NCBI GenBank assembly: GCA_029237695.1
Contig: CM055273.1
Location: forward strand, 61,555,968 to 61,619,967
Direction: 5' to 3'
DNA length: 64,000 nucleotides
DNA from: Conchocele bisecta
Taxonomy: Eukaryota; Mollusca; Bivalvia; Lucinida; Thyasiridae
Below are positions 24,201 to 33,200 of the stretch, piece by piece. The notes under the pieces are model-generated. The model did no database searches. It was not told the DNA's origin and was given only the letters and a program-made list of their open reading frames with translations. Position numbers and translations under genes: made by a program. The stretch's first letter is position 1, and each line of letters starts with the position of its first letter.

Positions 24201-27200
24201 CTCCGGAGCATAACTCGAACACCCTTTTTTCAAACTACTTGTGTATCTGGGGAGGGGGATACACATGCGCTTGTCGACAAGCGTCCATTTCTAGTTCATA
24301 ATCCTATTTTGTAGGAATGGGCCAAGTGACTTTGGTGTGGTATGGACATGACACCGGGTCAGGTTATTCTAATTTCAGGGCTGAATATATTGTGTATGTC
24401 CCCGGTCTCAGTAGAGCCGGAGGCATGTAGTGTTTAGACTGATTTTTTCACACATTAACCCATTTCAGTCTGATACAATAATTTTTAATGGAAAAATCTC
24501 ATTCTTTTGTTTATTTCTCCATAAAGGTATATGTTGTTACCACTCATTTGAACCGTCTCGTCGAGACGGTTCAGATGAGTGTAACAACATATACTTTTGA
24601 GATGAAATGAAGAAAATAGGATTTTCCCCCCTAAAAAGTTTCATACTACTATAAGTGTATCCCGTCTTTAATGGGTTAAGAAGTTCTCCGGAGTTTCACA
24701 TTTCTGTCTTAACTTCTATATCCCTTGATAGATTACAATACATCATACTTTTGGGTAAATGCCACACATGCATGCAGCCCCTAATATGACCATGACCTTG
24801 TGACCTTCACAACTTTGAACTTTTTCACACATTAATAAGTTCACTGGAGTTTAACAATTCTGTCACAACTTCTATATCCCTTATTGGATTACTTCCAATA
24901 TTTCAAGACTTACTTGTGAACAAATGCCATACATCCATGATGCCCTTAATATGACCTTGACCTTTTGACATTGACACCTTTGCACTTTTTCACACATTAA
25001 GAAGTTTGCAGGAGTTTCTCAATTCTGTCATATCTTCTATATCCCTTGGAGGATCACTATAATATTTCAATACATTATACTTGTGCACAAATACCACACA
25101 TCCATGCTGTCCTTAATATGAACATGACCTTTTGACCTTCACAACTTTGAACTTTTTCTCAAATTAAAATGTATTAACTTTGCCACAGTTTCTTCAATCT
25201 GCCATCTATTTTCGATGCGATGTAAATATTCCGTTCTGATTTTTGGATCTGTTGGCTGTTGAAAGGCCGTTAAACACCAATAAATAAATCTAATTTAACA
25301 TATCAATGGTCTAGTAACATAAGGTCGAAAGTGCTATGCTTTAGCATAGCAGTTACGACCTTATGTTACTAGACCATCGATATGCCAACTCCCATGACTA
25401 CAGGCAGAAGCACGATAAGATGGAGATGCTGATTGGCTGTATCGCGGAGCTCTCTGAAGTGGAGGAGCGTGAGCTGCTCACCCCAGGCGGCAACGACTTC
25501 AGCGTCATGTTCTCCTGTCGCAAGAACTGCGCCCAGCTGTGGCTCGGCCCAGCCTCGTTTATCAATCACGACTGCCGCTCCAACTGCAAGGTTTGAAATG
25601 CCAGTGCTTTTATGACCCCTATGTGATGGCAAAGTGGCATATTGCTTTGCTGGTTCTGTCTGTGGTAATTTACAGGAAAACTGTTTGTATGAGTTTCTCC
25701 ACTGCACCATAACTTCAATATAACTTAAAGGATGACTTAAATATGTTGACACCCGATTCATCTGAACATATGCAAAATACTCAAGCCAGCATTATCATTC
25801 ACACCTGGGGCCAAGTGTAGCATGTGGTTTCATCGCTAGAAGGAGATGGCCATAACACATTCTTGGAAACTCCTGTCAAAATTTATTGTGTGTAAGGAAT
25901 TGGAAATGTACATCTGTATGTGTTACCAGGGCTCCAGATAAGGAATTAGTAATTGAGTATTGTCACTCCATCATTTCTGAAGCAATTGGGTATTTCAAAA
26001 TTTTAATTGTGTAAAATAAAATCACACTACTGTGTACACATCAACAGACCGCAATTATTGAATTACATGTAGATTGCTTCGAAATGAAAACATATCTTGG
26101 CATTTCATTAGAATTGTCTCCTTGGAGACAATTCTAATGAAATACCAAGATGTGTTTTCATGGAAAATAAGAAAAATATGCTATATTTGTGGTATGTTTA
26201 TTGTTTTCTGCAGCATGATAAAGGTACCACAAAATTGTTATTGCTTTTTGCTTCTACTTCGGATTTCAATTGTTTTTTTCAGCCATTTTAATTAGGTATT
26301 TACGCAAATACACACCTTATATGGAGCTCTGTTTACTGGTACCTTGTTTTCAGGGATGGGCTGTTACCTAGGGGATTGTGGCATTGGACTTTAATACCGG
26401 ATATTGGGAGTTCAATCTTCACATTAGGCATGAAATATACTTAGTATTTCCATCCCACTGGATGAATTGAAACTGTGGTCCCGTCTCTATTTTACCTTGG
26501 CTGTTGCTGGGACGTTAAACCCATTCACCCTTTCCATGTTTCCAGTTTGTATCAACTGGCCGGGACACGGCGTCTGTGAAGGTATTGCGCGACATCAAGG
26601 TCGGAGAAGAAATCACCTGCTTCTATGGGGAAGATTTTTTCGGAGACAGTAATTGTCTCTGCGAGTGCGAGACGTGCGAAAGGTAGGAAGTTACTGTCTG
26701 TTCCACGTTTTGCGAACATTTGGCCATTAAACACATTAAATCCAAAAAATATTTAAAAAGTTAGTACTTTTTCATCAATAACAAAAAAAGTCACCCTCCC
26801 CAAAAAAATTATGTGATGAAATTCTATCAAATATTGATTTTATTGCGAAAAAACGATTTTCCTGTGGGAATTTAACATGGGGAGTCAATTTCCAAAACTT
26901 CTTTTTTTGATCCTGAAGGATCAAAAAACAAAAAAATTTGGAAAGTGAATTCGAAACCTGGCGTGACAGGTTGAAAATGATGTAACTAAGAAAACAAGTT
27001 AGATTTTGAAAATCGGTCCACAAATAAAAAATATCTATTTTTAGCCCCTATGTTAAATTCCCATAGTAAAATCGTTTTTTCACAATAAAATGAATATTTC
27101 ATGGAATTTCATCAAATAATTTTTTTTGGGGAGGGTGACTTGTTATTGATAAAAAAAACTACCTACAATTAAATATTTTTTAGATTTAATGTGTTCTATA

Positions 27201-30200
27201 GCCATAAAAAAAAAATATGTCAACCCCACCACCCATCAATAAAAATGACTGACCCACCTTATAAACGAAGGAAAGTAATGCCCATAACGAGCGAGCATAC
27301 GTACTTAGAATAACAGCTGACGTAACGCGCGGTAAACTGAAATGGCCTACGTGACCATTGACATTTACGTTCAAACAAGATTTTCACGGTGTGTAATCGA
27401 TCGTATTTCCTCGCCACCATATGAAACCCGACTCGAGAAACACAAATTCAGTTGTTGATTTCTGAATTTGTCAATTGTTTGCACGGTCTTAAGAAATCAA
27501 ACAAATGTGAAAACAATTTTGTTTTTACAAAATATTAAACTCGTCTAAGGAGATGATTCTTATGTGTTGCCAAAACATGTTTTATTAAGTCATCGGACAA
27601 ATGTGAAAAGAAAACCTGAATATATTGGTATTTCTTTACAAAAATATATTTTGACAAAATATGAGAATCGTCTTACTTAGGAGACGATTCTCATGTGCTG
27701 CCAAATCTTGCTTTTATCAAGAAATCAAACAAATGTGAAACTGCACAAGCTAATTCGTCAATTCGATGACGTGAGCGACTACATAGCGTGGTTTTGGTAT
27801 GTTCGTTTCCGCCGAGTTCTAAAGGTCAGTCACACTTTGCACGTGAAAATGGATTACTGACTGATGATTGTAAACACCATCAGGTGTGCAGCTAGACTGA
27901 AAATGATATGTCGCAAATGTGCTATTTGGGGATGGGTGGGTACGGCGGTATATTGTTTTTATGTTACAATCTCGCGTATTTGCGATCTCGATCTCGCCTT
28001 CCGCTTTTTAAAAGCATGCTAGTTCGAATTGCGTTCTACGTACGTACGTGCATGTAATGTATGCGGAAAACTCAATTTCACACGAAATTTAGTACAATAA
28101 ATAGCATTAATAGGAACCTGCCAATCTCTGTATTCTATGTCTCTGACGAGACGTATGGTAATTACCGATACCACCATTAATTTTTTGCAGTTTTACACTG
28201 CGAACCCACAATTTCCCGCGCGTATTTTTTTGCTCGAGTGGACAAAAACGCGCGGGACGTGACGTATGGTAATTACGATACCACCATTAATGTTTTGCAG
28301 TTTTACACTGCGAACCCACAATTAAATAATTGCTGTGTTTCACTCGATCCCATAATTAAATAATTGCCGGTTTTCACTGGAGCCCATAATTAAATAATTA
28401 CTGTTATTCACTGGCCCCCACCTTGCATCAATTAGAATTTCCTGTGGACCCAACCACCCATACATTTTAATTTCATGCAGACCTCACCACCCATCATTAA
28501 ATAATTCGCCTTTCGGGTGCCCCCCCCCCCCCCCCCTGTTTAATTTGCCGTTTTTATATTTTATTCAGAATTTTAATGGTTTACATAATTTCTAGGAGAA
28601 AGATGGGCGCATTTCATCCTAATGATCCAAAAAGCCCGGAGTTGGACAAAGGTTACCGACTACGTGATACGGATGACCGGTTGGTCCGCATGAAAAGTAA
28701 CGCCGCTCAGCATCGGTCACAGAACGTGACCGTGGACGGAACTGTGGGAACTAACGGTAAGATATTGCCCACTGGCAGCACTAGAGATTATGGCATTTAC
28801 AACCAATGTATGTTATATAGAGAATCTTACACGAGTGATAATTTTTGTCGCACCCGCTTGCAGACAGCGCGATATAGTCAGCACATTGGCGTACGTCCAT
28901 ACCTCGATAATATTTCACGCTAATGTTCTACTATCATGCTGTGACAAATCCAGGACCGTCCAACCCCCGCTGATCCCAAGTTCAACAACATTAACATTGT
29001 GGCATCTGATAGAGATCAAATCTATGACCACTACCTTTCATATGTCAGGCCAACAGACTTGGAAAAAGTCTACATATTTAGGGGCACCTGGGCCCACACG
29101 GGCCTCGCTAACGAATCTAATTTCCGTTACCTTTCACAAAAAGTTTTGATATTTCACACATGTCTTTCTCTAATGATTCTCTATGGTGCTGTGACAAATC
29201 CATGATGCTCAGATACCCGCTAACCTTCACACATGTCTTTCTCTAATGATTCTCTATGGTGCTGTGACAAATCCATGATGCTCAGATACCCGCTAACCCC
29301 AAGGTCACGGTCACAGTCTTTGTGCTTTCATACACTTAACATTCGGGGAAATTTCACCAAACGTTTTGATATTTCACACATGTCTTTCTCTAATGATTCT
29401 TTATCATGCTGTGACAAATCAACGACCCTCAGACCCCCGCTAACCCAATGTCAAGAGCACAGTCTTAGTGCTTTCATAAACTTAATGTTGGGGCAAATTT
29501 GTTATAATTTCGGTTTCCTTTCACCCCACAATGTTAGTGCTTTCGCAAACTTAACATTGGGGAAATTTCTTTTAATTAATTTCTGTTTCTTTTCACACCG
29601 CTTCTTGATGTTTGTTAAAATAAAGCACCACAAGGCGTGCTTCATTGTCTTTTGACAACTCGTTTCTTTCCTGACGTTGGTTTTATGTTTTTGCATCTCT
29701 ATATTAGCGTCACTAGTGCATGACTTCTTGCACCACATCTGTTTGTTAGACTGATTTTTGAAGATAAAATGATAACTTTAGGGATAAACAGAATTGTCAG
29801 AGCTCCAGATAAGCTGCGTATTTGCGCAAATACCCAATTAAAATTGCCGAAAAACCCAATTGAAATCCGAAGTAGCGAGTATCAAAAAACAATAACAATT
29901 TTGTGGACATTTATCATGCTGCTGAAAACAATAAACAGACCACAAATATAGCATATTTTTCTTATTTTCCATGAAAACACAGGAGACAATTCTGATGAAA
30001 TGCCAAGACATGTTTTCATTTTGAAGCAAACTAATTCAATAATTGCTGTCTGTTGATGTGTAAACAGTAGTGTGATTTTATTTTACCTAAGGCCTATCAA
30101 AAAAAATTGTTTGTTTAGGGGAACGGGCTCAAAATCCGTAGGTAGGGTAGATAGGGTAGATAGGGATTTTTTTTTTTTAGTTTTTTAATTTTTTTTTATA

Positions 30201-33200
30201 AATGAAGCTGTAAATCGTTAAATACAACATGTACCTTGTTTACTTTACATGCCATTAGTTGTAGTATGAATATTAATTAAGCTCACAATTCATTGTATAT
30301 TCTGGTGGATATTTTGCATCAAAAGAACACACAGAATGCACATGAAACTGTACATCCTGTATGGAATATAATATATTATGTCAAAAATTATCAATTATAG
30401 TGTTTAATTCAAACCGAAAAGCCATCTGTAAGTGCTTATGAACTAGTGTTGAGAATAAATAAGACTTGACCCAAAACTTAATCCATGGTTTAATGCCGAA
30501 GACGCTGATGTACAGGTGTTTGTTTGTTTGTTTGTTTGTTTGTTTGTTTGTTGGGGTTTAACGGCCGTTCAACAGCTAAGGTCATTTAAGGCCGGGTCAA
30601 TGGGTTTAGTACTAAATCCCATATATTGCCTGTACAAATGGGGGGAAAATCCCAAAATCAGAACTGAATATTTACAATACAAAAACTATAAATTCAGCCT
30701 TGAAATCAGAATAATCCTGATTTGATGCCTGATTTCTACATGTGAGCACTGCTCGACCATTTATGAACTCACGTTGGGTATTCCCCGAAAATCTGGATGT
30801 CCGGTGTACTTGCGCAGTGCGATTTTAGTGACGTCAGTTAATTATATTTGTCTATGGTGGCCAATACACGCCAACATGACTGTCATTTCTACGTTCAGGG
30901 AAGGGGGTCAATAAGTCAGCATGTGATAAATTAGTCAGGGAATAAATTAATGACAGTATAACACATCCAGCATAGATTAATACCCAGATTAATGCAAGTA
31001 CTCAAGATACTACAAAAAAATAAATATTCAAACAAGTTTGGGCTTCCATACATTGAAAATTTTGTAGTAGTTTCCCCGATGACGTCATTTGTATGTTTTA
31101 ATATACTCGATCCGGGGCCAACTATTTCATTCACAAAACAGAAGTAAACATGGTTTTGACAGACGCTGTCTTTTGCAAATTGTGATTGTTTTTGAGAAAT
31201 AAAACGTATGCATGTATTCGGATACGAAGAGTAAAACTGACACAAAAAACTTGTACTCACCAAATACACTTAGACTGGCCAAATATCGTCAGAAGTTGTA
31301 TAGTTTATGAAACGGTTGACTTCTAATATACCGACACCAGGTAGCGAGAGGTTGACAATGCGAATTAAAGAGGTGCGCAAAAGCACCGGACGCGCGAAAT
31401 CACCGGACACAATTGTATATTCGGATAACCTCTGCAGTTACCGCAATGCTTGTCCCGGCGCTTCGTTTTCGCCGCACCTAGAGTCGTAAGACGGTTGCGA
31501 GTGTAAACAAAGATGGGTTGTTTAATATATCGGGTATTAAAATGTCATTTACCAACATAGTTGCATGATATTTTGCGAGACAAAAGTCACAAGGAGAGGG
31601 ACAAAAATTAACAAAATGAACAAAATTGACAAAAACTTTTTCTTCTGAAATGTGGAGAAAAAAAATAGGGTCGGCACATTTTGTTAATAAAATAGCAGGT
31701 AGGGTCGGGTGCCCCGAAACAAACAATTTTTTTTGATAGGCCTAATTAAAATTTTGAAATACCCAATTGCATCAGGAATGATGGAGTGAAAATACTCCAA
31801 TTCCTTATCTGGTGGCCTGAATTGTTATTTTCATTGTCGGCTCGATTCTATCTTAACTATGTAATTAATTTCCTTGAAACCACTCGTGAAAATACCATGT
31901 TTGGTGTGCACTCGGTGAAATATAAAGATCTTACACTGAAAACAACAAAACGTTCCTCTATTTCATGTCATTTATTGCCATATGTGGCTGTGACTGGAGA
32001 AATGGGGCTTGTGGGATTTTGGACCAGCGTAAGCCTGAACAAATAGCATTCTCCTGTAGTCGGATAATGATCTATATTGCTTGCGGATGCAAATGCTGAT
32101 CTGGATCTACACTGGTCGCCAAAGCCATGTTAAGCCCCATTTCTCCAGTCACAGCCACATTTATGTACCACTGTGACCGAAGAGATGGGGCTTGTGGCAT
32201 TTGCGATGTGTGCAGTGCCAGATCTGCCCTCATTGTCAACATCAGCCCAATTTCCTCGGTTACAGTCACATGTGGCTTTAATAGCCATCACTCGCTCAGT
32301 TGCATATACAGTGGAACGTCTCTAAACCGGACATGAAATTTCTTGGTCATTTATCTCGGGGTAATAATGTCTGTTTGCATTACACACACCTATGGCTCCG
32401 AATGATCAAATGCCTGATTTACAGTGAAACCTCTCTAAGCCGGACACCCTGGGCACCTTCCAGGGTGTCCGGTTTAGAGAGGTTTCACTGTAGCTGCAGA
32501 TAAGCCTGAAGGGTGTTATACCCCCTGATTTTAAATTCAATGCGTATTTTATTTTTGCAAATGGGTTATTGAATTTATCACATGTTTTCTCGATATAAAA
32601 TGGGGAATAAAAGTCCGAGCAAAAATGGAGATAAACAAAAAAAGAAAGTGTTTTCATCTTTTGAAAATGAATGTGTATTCAGCTATTAAAAATAAATGCT
32701 TACAATACATCAATACGCACCTTATCTGGAGCTCTGTGTTCCCTACTTTTCAGAAAACTGGAACATTCGTGATGACAATTTGAAGAAACAATCTCACCTG
32801 TTGCGGAAAGCGGAACTTAAAAGACGTGGGATAACGCGCTACGATGCAGAAATACTTATTGCCCAAGGCATGACTCTCCCTGAACCTAAAGTAGTTTTGG
32901 AACGAAAAGTTCCACCGAACTTGAAGAAAAATGAGTCTGTGAATTTAAAAGAATTGCGCCTTTCTCCAAGAAAACATTCATCTTCACGTTCGTATTTAAG
33001 TATGACGTCATGTGTCCCAAAGCTGGCTGGTGATAATTGCCCACAAGTAAACGGTGTAACTGAGAATGTTAGTTTGGATGGTATGCCGTGTAGTAAGTCA
33101 TTGACAACAGATTTAAATGTGACTTCATCTGAAACTGTATCTACTGAAATGGCTACTGCTCAACAGTGTACAAATCCCGAGTCAAAGTTAAATATGCGAC

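Larger units (their letters stand above)
21091..24294 (+). mobile_element. Rolling-circle-like element, family A, inserted into a SINE
   Basis: The 5' palindrome GTATCCCCCGGACTCCGTCG folds on GGGGGATAC. The 3' end has GGGGGATAC, the hairpin CGCTTGTCGACAAGCG and terminal CTAG followed by T. The host SINE reads on directly, with no target duplication beyond a possible T. Internal arrays are 138-156-nt units (21175-21780, 23930-24240), a duplicated T-rich block (22000-22620) and six ~170-nt units (22857-23846). The last array lies in a second nested element that ends CTAG at 23922-23925. Confidence 0.75.
29798..31819 (-). mobile_element. MITE A copy split by a 1652-bp insertion
   Basis: Left CAGAGCTCCAGATAAGCTGC, right CCTTATCTGGTGGCCTG. 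The two halves (to 30090 and from 31743) rejoin to the MITE A consensus. AATTGT flanks both ends (29792-29797, 31820-31825). Confidence 0.82.

Noticed and set aside
25369..25761. 130-codon minus-strand open frame
   Set aside because: It is the antisense of KMT5 exon 4; the sense strand encodes the conserved SET core.
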